64,000 nt of DNA, from positions 5,392,799 to 5,456,798 of the forward strand of contig NZ_KB905370.1 in assembly GCF_000378985.1 (NCBI RefSeq). Reading direction: 5' to 3'. How positions within the stretch are numbered: the first letter of the stretch is position 1; every line of letters begins with the position of its first letter. Origin of the DNA: Ensifer sp. BR816. GTDB lineage: Bacteria > Pseudomonadota > Alphaproteobacteria > Rhizobiales > Rhizobiaceae. The notes beneath the pieces were generated by a model, which was given only the letters and a program-made list of their open reading frames with translations, was not told the DNA's origin and made no database searches. Positions 57,711-64,000 of this stretch are shown here, in pieces. Made by a program: the position numbers and the translations under genes.

Positions 57711-58757
57711 ATGGCTCCGCGAAAGACCGCGTCCGTCTCCAGCCGCAAGACCGCTGCCAAGCCGGCCAAGAAGGACTTCACCGGCGGCACGATCGCCGAA
57801 TTCTCCAAGGAAGACGATCTCACAGCCTATCGCGAGATGCTCCTGATCCGGCGTTTCGAGGAAAAGGCCGGCCAGCTCTACGGCATGGGCTTCATCGGCG
57901 GGTTCTGTCACCTCTATATCGGCCAGGAAGCCGTCGTCGTCGGCATGCAGATGGCTCTGAAAGAGGGTGATCAGGTCATCACCGGTTACCGCGATCACGG
58001 CCATATGCTGGCCTGCGGCATGAGCGCCCGTGGCGTCATGGCCGAGCTGACCGGTCGCCGCGGCGGCCTTTCCAAGGGGAAGGGCGGCTCGATGCACATG
58101 TTCTCCAAGGAAAAGCATTTCTACGGCGGCCACGGCATCGTCGGCGCGCAGGTGTCGCTCGGCACCGGCCTTGCCTTCGCCAATCGCTATCGCGGCAACG
58201 ACAATGTCAGCCTCGCCTATTTCGGTGACGGCGCCGCCAACCAGGGCCAGGTCTACGAAAGCTTCAACATGGCAGCGCTCTGGAAGCTGCCGGTGATCTA
58301 CATCGTCGAGAACAATCGCTATGCGATGGGCACCTCCGTGTCGCGCGCCTCGGCACAGACCGATTTCTCGCAGCGCGGCGCTTCCTTCGGCATCCCGGGC
58401 TATCAGGTCGACGGCATGGACGTGCGCGCCGTCAAGGCTGCCGCCGACGAGGCCGTCGAGCACGGCCGCACTGGCAAGGGCCCGATCATCCTCGAAATGC
58501 TGACCTACCGTTACCGCGGCCACTCGATGTCCGACCCGGCGAAGTATCGTTCGAAGGACGAAGTGCAGAAGATGCGGTCGGAGCACGATCCGATCGAGCA
58601 GGTAAAGGCCCGCCTCATTGAAAAGGGCTGGGCGAGCGAGGACTCGCTGAAGCAGGTCGACAAGGAGGTTCGCGACATCGTTGCGGATAGTGCCGATTTT
58701 GCCCAGTCTGATCCGGAGCCGGATGTATCCGAGCTCTACACCGACATCCTGCTTTGA
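57711..58757 (+). CDS. pdhA: Pyruvate dehydrogenase E1 alpha subunit
   Basis: A 348-residue TPP-dependent subunit. The TPP motif is [14 protein letters not shown] with the NN of [13 protein letters not shown]; phosphorylation-loop-like [10 protein letters not shown] is present. N-terminal ~25 residues are basic and rich in Ala/Lys, probably the complex-binding tail. Forms alpha2beta2 with PdhB. First gene of the pdh operon; GGGAGGA before the ATG. Confidence 0.97.
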   Translation: MAPRKTASVSSRKTAAKPAKKDFTGGTIAEFSKEDDLTAYREMLLIRRFEEKAGQLYGMGFIGGFCHLYIGQEAVVVGMQMALKEGDQVITGYRDHGHMLACGMSARGVMAELTGRRGGLSKGKGGSMHMFSKEKHFYGGHGIVGAQVSLGTGLAFANRYRGNDNVSLAYFGDGAANQGQVYESFNMAALWKLPVIYIVENNRYAMGTSVSRASAQTDFSQRGASFGIPGYQVDGMDVRAVKAAADEAVEHGRTGKGPIILEMLTYRYRGHSMSDPAKYRSKDEVQKMRSEHDPIEQVKARLIEKGWASEDSLKQVDKEVRDIVADSADFAQSDPEPDVSELYTDILL

Positions 58758-58774
58758 TCCGGGGAGGGACGAAT

Positions 58775-60142
58775 ATGCCAGTAGAAATTCTCATGCCTGC
58801 CCTTTCCCCGACGATGGAGGAAGGCACGCTTTCCAAGTGGCTGAAGAACGAAGGCGACAAGGTGGCCTCCGGCGACGTCATCGCCGAGATCGAGACCGAC
58901 AAGGCGACGATGGAAGTCGAAGCCGTCGATGAAGGCACGATCGGCAAGCTGCTGATCGCCGCCGGCACCGAAGGCGTCAAGGTCAACACCCCGATCGCCG
59001 TATTGCTGCAGGACGGCGAGGCTGCCGGCGATATCGCCACGGCCAAGGCGGAAGCGCCGAAGCCGGCAGCCGCCGAGGCTCCCGCGGCTCAGCCGGCCCC
59101 CGTTGCGGCCCAGCCGAAGGCGGAAATTCCGGCCGATCCAGCCATTCCGGCCGGAACCGAGATGGTTACGATCACGGTTCGCGAGGCACTGCGTGACGCG
59201 ATGGCGGAAGAAATGCGCGCCGATGACGACGTCTTCGTCATGGGCGAGGAAGTCGCCGAGTACCAGGGCGCCTACAAGATCACGCAAGGACTGCTGCAGG
59301 AATTCGGCCCCCGCCGGGTCGTCGATACGCCGATCACCGAACATGGCTTTGCCGGCGTCGGCGTCGGTGCGGCAATGACAGGTCTGCGCCCGATCGTCGA
59401 GTTCATGACCTTCAACTTCGCCATGCAGGCGATCGACCAGATCATCAACTCCGCAGCCAAGACGCTCTACATGTCCGGCGGCCAGATGGGCGCGCCGATC
59501 GTCTTCCGCGGCCCGAGCGGTGCCGCGGCGCGCGTCGCAGCCCAGCACTCGCAGTGCTATGCCGCCTGGTACAGCCATATTCCGGGCCTGAAGGTCGTCA
59601 TGCCCTATACGGCGGCTGACGCGAAGGGTCTGCTCAAGGCCGCGATCCGCGACCCGAACCCGGTCATCTTCCTTGAAAACGAAATCCTCTACGGCCAGTC
59701 CTTCGAAGTGCCGAAGCTCGACGATTTCGTCCTGCCGATCGGCAAGGCCCGCATTCACCGCGTCGGCAAGGACGCGACGATCGTCTCCTTCGGCATCGGC
59801 ATGACCTATGCCGTCAAGGCCGCCGCCGAACTCGAGGCGCAGGGCATCGACGTCGAAGTCATCGACCTTCGCACCATCCGCCCGATGGATCTGCCGACCG
59901 TCATCGAGTCGGTGAAGAAGACCGGACGCCTCGTCACCGTCGAGGAAGGCTACCCGCAGTCCTCCGTCGGCACCGAGATCGCCACCCGCGTCATGCAGCA
60001 GGCCTTCGACTATCTCGATGCGCCGATCCTGACGATCGCCGGCAAGGACGTGCCGATGCCCTATGCGGCCAACCTCGAGAAGCTCGCTCTGCCGAACGTC
60101 GCCGAGGTCGTCGATGCGGTGAAAGCCGTCTGCTACAAATAA
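58775..60142 (+). CDS. pdhB: Pyruvate dehydrogenase E1 beta with N-terminal lipoyl domain
   Basis: A 455-residue subunit: lipoyl domain (1-80, with the lipoyl Lys in [15 protein letters not shown]), Ala/Pro linker (80-135), then the E1 beta transketolase-like domain with [14 protein letters not shown] region and conserved [11 protein letters not shown]1 beta carrying a lipoyl domain is a known alphaproteobacterial trait. The start at 58775 gives [14 protein letters not shown]. Gap of 17 bases from pdhA. A 65-base tract in its lipoyl region is identical to pdhC. Confidence 0.97.
   Translation: MPVEILMPALSPTMEEGTLSKWLKNEGDKVASGDVIAEIETDKATMEVEAVDEGTIGKLLIAAGTEGVKVNTPIAVLLQDGEAAGDIATAKAEAPKPAAAEAPAAQPAPVAAQPKAEIPADPAIPAGTEMVTITVREALRDAMAEEMRADDDVFVMGEEVAEYQGAYKITQGLLQEFGPRRVVDTPITEHGFAGVGVGAAMTGLRPIVEFMTFNFAMQAIDQIINSAAKTLYMSGGQMGAPIVFRGPSGAAARVAAQHSQCYAAWYSHIPGLKVVMPYTAADAKGLLKAAIRDPNPVIFLENEILYGQSFEVPKLDDFVLPIGKARIHRVGKDATIVSFGIGMTYAVKAAAELEAQGIDVEVIDLRTIRPMDLPTVIESVKKTGRLVTVEEGYPQSSVGTEIATRVMQQAFDYLDAPILTIAGKDVPMPYAANLEKLALPNVAEVVDAVKAVCYK
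58868..58932 (+). repeat. 65-bp identical tract in pdhB, partner of 60250-60314
   Basis: Runs without mismatch from TCCGGCGACG to CGTCGATGA across the lipoyl-Lys segment. The flanking lipoyl sequence differs at many synonymous and non-synonymous sites. Confidence 0.9.
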
Positions 60143-60156
60143 GAGAGGGACGTTCG

Positions 60157-61500
60157 ATGCCAATCAACATCACAATGCCTGCCCTCTCTCCGACCATGGA
60201 AGAAGGCAATCTCGCCAAGTGGCTGGTCAAGGAAGGCGACAAGGTGAAGTCCGGCGACGTCATCGCCGAGATCGAGACCGACAAGGCGACGATGGAAGTC
60301 GAAGCCGTCGATGAGGGTACCGTCGCCAAGATCGTCGTTCCGGCCGGCACCGAAGGCGTCAAGGTCAATGCCTTGATCGCGGTGCTCGCCGCGGATGGTG
60401 AGGATGTCGCAACGGCGGCCAAGGGCGGCAATGGCGCAGCCGCGCCAGCGTCCGCCGCGAAGGTGGAAGCGCCTGCTCCAGCAGCGCCTGCCGCACCGGC
60501 ACCGGTCGCAGCCCCCGCCGCTCCAGCTGCATCGGCAACGCCTGCACCGGCCGCCGGTGAGGGCAAGCGCGTCTTCTCGTCACCGCTCGCCCGGCGCCTT
60601 GCCAAGGAAGCGGGCATCGACCTCTCGGCAATTGCCGGTTCCGGCCCCTATGGCCGCGTCGTCAAGAAGGATGTCGAAACCGCCGTGTCCGGTGGCGCTG
60701 CCAAGCCGGCCGCAGCACCCGCTGCCGCGCAAGCACCGGCCGCGGCGCCGCTCGCCAAGGGCATGTCGGAAGACGCCGTGCTCAAGCTCTTCGAGCCGGG
60801 CTCCTACGAGCTCGTCCCGCATGACGGCATGCGCAAGACCATTGCCAAGCGCCTGCAGGAATCGAAGCAGACGATCCCGCATTTCTACGTTTCCCTCGAT
60901 TGCCAGCTCGATGCGCTCCTGGCGCTGCGGGCCCAGCTCAATACGGCCGCGCCCGAGAAAGACGGCAAGCCGGTCTACAAGCTCTCGGTCAACGACATGG
61001 TCATCAAGGCGCTGGCGCTGGCGCTGCGTGACGTTCCGGACGCGAACGTCTCCTGGACCGACACGAACATGGTCAAGCACAAGCACGCCGATGTCGGCGT
61101 CGCGGTGTCGATCCCGGGCGGTTTGATCACGCCGATCGTCCGTCAGGCGGAGTTGAAGAGCCTTTCGGCCATCTCCAACGAGATGAAGGATCTCGGCAAG
61201 CGCGCCAAGGAGCGCAAGCTGAAGCCGGAAGAGTATCAGGGCGGCACGACCGCCGTCTCCAACATGGGCATGATGGGCGTCAAGGATTTCGCCGCCGTCG
61301 TCAACCCGCCGCATGCGACCATCCTTGCGGTCGGTGCCGGTGAGGAGCGGGTGATCGTCAAGAACAAGGAAATGGTCATCGCCAACATGATGACCGTCAC
61401 GCTATCGACCGACCATCGCTGCGTCGACGGCGCGCTTGGTGCTGAACTGCTCGGCGCCTTCAAGCGCTACATCGAGAACCCGATGGGCATGCTCGTCTGA
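60157..61500 (+). CDS. pdhC: Dihydrolipoamide acetyltransferase, PDH E2
   Basis: A 447-residue E2: one lipoyl domain (1-80), long Ala/Pro linker, E3/E1-binding domain (about 138-175, [33 protein letters not shown]), a second linker, and the catalytic domain (about 220-447) with the [13 protein letters not shown] active-site His and DHRCVDG. Makes the complex core that transfers acetyl to CoA. Gap of 14 bases from pdhB. Confidence 0.97.
   Translation: MPINITMPALSPTMEEGNLAKWLVKEGDKVKSGDVIAEIETDKATMEVEAVDEGTVAKIVVPAGTEGVKVNALIAVLAADGEDVATAAKGGNGAAAPASAAKVEAPAPAAPAAPAPVAAPAAPAASATPAPAAGEGKRVFSSPLARRLAKEAGIDLSAIAGSGPYGRVVKKDVETAVSGGAAKPAAAPAAAQAPAAAPLAKGMSEDAVLKLFEPGSYELVPHDGMRKTIAKRLQESKQTIPHFYVSLDCQLDALLALRAQLNTAAPEKDGKPVYKLSVNDMVIKALALALRDVPDANVSWTDTNMVKHKHADVGVAVSIPGGLITPIVRQAELKSLSAISNEMKDLGKRAKERKLKPEEYQGGTTAVSNMGMMGVKDFAAVVNPPHATILAVGAGEERVIVKNKEMVIANMMTVTLSTDHRCVDGALGAELLGAFKRYIENPMGMLV
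60250..60314 (+). repeat. 65-bp identical tract in pdhC, partner of 58868-58932
   Basis: The same 65 bases as in pdhB, 1382 bases apart in direct orientation. Confidence 0.9.
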
Positions 61501-61508
61501 TGCGTTTG

Positions 61509-61534
61509 GGACCGGCTTTTCAGCCGGTCCTTCC
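61509..61534 (+). terminator. Hairpin after pdhC, possible attenuator
   Basis: GGACCGGCT (61509-61517), loop TTTC, AGCCGGTCC (61522-61530): a perfect nine-base stem followed by TTCCCC, a weak T tract. It may partly terminate pdhABC transcripts before the esterase-GNAT-lpdA genes. Confidence 0.6.
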
Positions 61535-61555
61535 CCCTGACAAGCGAGTGGGCAG

Positions 61556-62197
61556 ATGAAGACAGTCCTTTGCTATGGCGACAGTCTGACCTGGGGCTAT
61601 GACGCGGACACTCTGGGCCGGCACTCTTTGGAGGATCGCTGGCCGAGCGTGCTGCAGAAGGCGCTCGGTTCCGGCGTCAACGTCATCGCCGAGGGGCTGA
61701 ACGGCCGAACGACAGCCTATGACGATCATCTCGCCGACTGCGACCGCAACGGCGCGCGGGTGCTGCCGACCGTGCTGCACAGCCACGCGCCGCTTGATCT
61801 CGTCGTCTTCATGCTCGGCTCGAACGACATGAAGCCGATCATCCACGGTACGGCCTTCGGCGCGGTCAAGGGGATCGGCCGCCTCGTGAATTTGGTTCGC
61901 AAGCACGACTGGCCGACGGAGACGGAGGAAGGGCCGGATATCCTTATCGTCTCGCCGCCGCCGCTTTGCGAAACCGCCGACGGCGACTTCGCGGCGATGT
62001 TTGCCGGCGGCGTCGAGCAGTCGGCGATGCTGGCGTCGCTCTATCGCGATCTCGCCGATGAACTCGATTGCGGCTTCTTCGACGCCGGGTCGGTCGCCCG
62101 GACGACGCCGCTCGACGGGGTTCATCTCGACGCCGAGAATACCCGTGCGATCGGCCGCGGCGTCGAGCCGGTCGTGCGGATGATGCTCGGGCTCTGA
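61556..62197 (+). CDS. SGNH/GDSL arylesterase-like hydrolase
   Basis: A 213-residue SGNH-family hydrolase. Block I is YGDSLTWGYD (Ser nucleophile), the oxyanion Gly/Asn are in EGLNGRTT and LGSNDMK, and the catalytic Asp/His are in DGVHLDAEN. Close in pattern to the arylesterases described in Agrobacterium. Cytoplasmic, no signal peptide. Lies inside the pdh cluster, two bases before the GNAT gene. Confidence 0.9.
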   Translation: MKTVLCYGDSLTWGYDADTLGRHSLEDRWPSVLQKALGSGVNVIAEGLNGRTTAYDDHLADCDRNGARVLPTVLHSHAPLDLVVFMLGSNDMKPIIHGTAFGAVKGIGRLVNLVRKHDWPTETEEGPDILIVSPPPLCETADGDFAAMFAGGVEQSAMLASLYRDLADELDCGFFDAGSVARTTPLDGVHLDAENTRAIGRGVEPVVRMMLGL

Positions 62198-62199
62198 CG

Positions 62200-62781
62200 A
62201 TGGCGGCTGGCGCGATCTTGAGACCGGCGATGCGAAGCGAGGCGGCAGAACTCGCGATCCTGATAGACATCGCGTCGCACGGCTTTGCGGCCTGGCTATG
62301 GTACGGCGGCGTCTTGGCCAAATCGGCGGAAACCGCCTTCGAAGACGGCCGCAACCGGTTGCGCCAGGATAGCGGCCTGGGAACATGGAGCGATGCGGTC
62401 GTTGCCGTCCTCGAAGAGGAGGTTGTCGGCGTCTCCGTTTCCTACGGGATCGACGCGTCGATCCTCGAGATCGAGCCGAAGCACCCGGTGCTCGCGCCCT
62501 TGCTGGCGCTTCAGAGAGAGGTTGTCGGCCACTGGTTCATCGACAGCCTCGGTGTCTACAGGGCGCATCGCGGCAAGGGGATCGGCGGGGCACTGCTCGA
62601 AAACGAATTTATCCGCGCCGGCGAGGCGCAGGTGAGCCTGATCACCGAGAGCCACAATGAAAAGGCGCAGGCGCTTTACAAGAGGAACGGCTTCGAAGAG
62701 GTGACCCGCGCTAGAGCCGTGCCGCCTTTCGAAGACAGCAGAAAACATGATTGGGTGCTCTTCACCCGCAAGGTCGCTTGA
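62200..62781 (+). CDS. GNAT-family acetyltransferase
   Basis: A 193-residue acetyltransferase with AHRGKGIGGALLENEFIR (the acetyl-CoA binding R/QxxGxG motif) and a C-terminal LYKRNGFEEV. Substrate unknown. The ATG at 62200 is two bases after the esterase stop; larger upstream frames are shadows. It precedes lpdA by 18 bases, so its coexpression with PDH is likely. Confidence 0.88.
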   Translation: MAAGAILRPAMRSEAAELAILIDIASHGFAAWLWYGGVLAKSAETAFEDGRNRLRQDSGLGTWSDAVVAVLEEEVVGVSVSYGIDASILEIEPKHPVLAPLLALQREVVGHWFIDSLGVYRAHRGKGIGGALLENEFIRAGEAQVSLITESHNEKAQALYKRNGFEEVTRARAVPPFEDSRKHDWVLFTRKVA

Positions 62782-62799
62782 AACAAAGGTAGGAAACAC

Positions 62800-64000
62800 A
62801 TGGCTGAGAATTACGACGTCATCGTTATCGGTTCGGGCCCGGGCGGCTATGTCACCGCCATCCGCTCGGCGCAACTGGGCTTGAAGACGGCGATCGTCGA
62901 GCGTGAGCACCTGGGCGGCATCTGCCTCAACTGGGGCTGTATCCCGACCAAGGCGCTGCTTCGCTCCGCCGAGATCCTCGACCATGCCAATCACGCCAAG
63001 AATTACGGCCTGACGCTCGAAGGCAAGATGACCGCCAACGTCAAGGATGTCGTCGCCCGCTCGCGCGGCGTCTCGGCGCGGCTGAACGGCGGCGTCGCCT
63101 TCCTGATGAAAAAGAACAAGATCGACGTGATCTGGGGCGAAGCCAAGCTGACGAAGCCCGGCGAGATCGTCGTCGGCGCGCCGTCGAAGCCGGCCGTCCA
63201 GCCGCAGAACCCCGTGCCGAAGGGCGTCAAGGGCGAGGGCACCTATGCGGCCAAGCACATCATCATCGCGACGGGCGCGCGGCCGCGCGCGCTGCCCGGC
63301 ATCGAGCCGGACGGCAAGCTGATCTGGACCTATTTCGAGGCGATGAAGCCCGAAGAGCTGCCGAAATCGATGGTCGTCATGGGCTCCGGCGCCATCGGCA
63401 TCGAATTCGCGAGCTTCTACCGCTCCATGGGCGTCGATGTCACCGTCGTCGAACTGCTGCCGCAGGTCATGCCGGTCGAGGACGCCGAGATTTCCGCCCT
63501 CGCGCGCAAGCTGCTCGAAAAGCGCGGCATGAAGATCTTCACCGACGCCAAGGTCACGAAGGTCGAAAAGGGCGCCAACGACGTCACCGCCCATGTCGAG
63601 ACGAAGGACGGAAAGGTCACGCCGATCAAGGCGGATCGCCTGATCTCGGCCGTCGGCGTCCAGGGCAATATCGAGAACCTTGGGCTGGAGGCGCTCGGCA
63701 TCAAGACCGATCGCGGCTGCATTGTCACCGACGGCTACGGCAAGACCAATGTCGCCGGCATCTATGCGATCGGCGATGTCGCCGGTCCGCCGATGCTGGC
63801 GCACAAGGCGGAGCATGAGGGCGTGATCTGCGTCGAGAAGATCGCCGGCGTGCCCGGCGTCCACGCGCTCGACAAGGGCAAGGTCCCGGGCTGCACCTAT
63901 TGCGACCCGCAGGTTGCTTCCGTCGGCCTCACCGAAGCAAAGGCCAAGGAACTCGGCCGCGACATTCGCGTCGGCCGCTATAGTTTCGGCGCCAACGGCA
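62800..64000 (+). CDS. lpdA: Dihydrolipoyl dehydrogenase, 5' part
   Basis: Partial: the frame runs off the window end with no stop (400 codons seen of about 480). FAD-binding VIGSGPGGYVTAIRSAQLG, redox disulphide GGICLNWGCIP, NAD motif VMGSGAIGIEFASFY and the FAD motif GIYAIGDVAG are all present. The E3 component reoxidises the lipoyl groups of PdhB and PdhC. Residues ~130-147 (VGAPSKPAVQPQNPVP) form an insertion relative to shorter E3s. Last visible gene of the pdh cluster. Confidence 0.96.
   Translation, partial: MAENYDVIVIGSGPGGYVTAIRSAQLGLKTAIVEREHLGGICLNWGCIPTKALLRSAEILDHANHAKNYGLTLEGKMTANVKDVVARSRGVSARLNGGVAFLMKKNKIDVIWGEAKLTKPGEIVVGAPSKPAVQPQNPVPKGVKGEGTYAAKHIIIATGARPRALPGIEPDGKLIWTYFEAMKPEELPKSMVVMGSGAIGIEFASFYRSMGVDVTVVELLPQVMPVEDAEISALARKLLEKRGMKIFTDAKVTKVEKGANDVTAHVETKDGKVTPIKADRLISAVGVQGNIENLGLEALGIKTDRGCIVTDGYGKTNVAGIYAIGDVAGPPMLAHKAEHEGVICVEKIAGVPGVHALDKGKVPGCTYCDPQVASVGLTEAKAKELGRDIRVGRYSFGANG

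Overview
The window is ordinary, gene-dense, GC-rich chromosome of an alphaproteobacterium in the Rhizobiaceae, most likely Sinorhizobium/Ensifer. The evidence is the gene order tpiA-secG-pyrG-...-kdsA-eno-ftsB-pdhA-pdhB-pdhC-esterase-GNAT-lpdA, a pyruvate dehydrogenase E1 beta with its own lipoyl domain, an ATP12-type F1 assembly chaperone, the general-stress (EcfG) promoter signature, and four copies of an intergenic palindromic repeat resembling the rhizobial RIME family. I see no rRNA, CRISPR array, prophage, transposase or integrase. The species is inferred from recognised protein families and recalled synteny, not from a search.

Layout. 1-9 kb: end of an SMR/SugE-type exporter; a minus-strand rluC-HAD phosphatase-ATP12 operon; DUF1883; glutathione-dependent formaldehyde oxidation (frmA and fghA, with DUF1345 and YaiI between them); an HTH regulator; a DMT permease; lipB; tRNA-Leu(GAG). 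9.5-14.5 kb: the stress kinase operon prkA-yeaH-spoVR behind a good EcfG promoter match. 14.5-20.5 kb: small membrane and lipoproteins, a peptide deformylase-like protein that has lost its metal ligands, mgtE, a MerR regulator with a palindromic operator, a methyltransferase-like membrane protein, DUF1624 and DUF599. 20.8-28.7 kb: sdaA, DUF1489, a D,D-carboxypeptidase with a SPOR domain, and a minus-strand group holding a LapG-like protease, a tandem PilZ protein and a PAS protein; then an unassigned terminator (possible sRNA or leader) and a rhomboid protease. 29-37 kb: CBS protein, patatin, hisI, folE, a U-type Fe-S scaffold variant, yidD, DUF2267, DUF1697, thrS. 37-50 kb: a CHASE4-GGDEF-EAL protein, a secreted hypothetical, nitroreductase and flavin reductase, CitE-like, DUF2336, GNAT, parE, an alpha/beta hydrolase, a DprE1-like FAD oxidase, YceI and cytochrome b561. 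50.6-64 kb: central carbon metabolism (tpiA, eno, pdhABC, lpdA) with secG, pyrG, kdsA and ftsB.

How the parts work together. TpiA and Eno are glycolytic steps leading to pyruvate, which the PDH complex converts to acetyl-CoA. LipB supplies octanoyl groups for the three-protein lipoyl system (PdhB and PdhC here). SecG and YidD serve membrane protein export and insertion. KdsA supplies KDO for lipopolysaccharide. The strongest leads are the EcfG promoter before prkA, the deformylase-like protein altered in all three catalytic motifs, the orphan terminator and hairpins at 28.5 kb, the scaffold protein lacking its third cysteine behind a 16-codon upstream ORF, a 65-bp identical tract shared by pdhB and pdhC, and several perfect palindromes in promoter regions. 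I did not find a wholly new system; most of the novelty is in variant proteins and non-coding structure.
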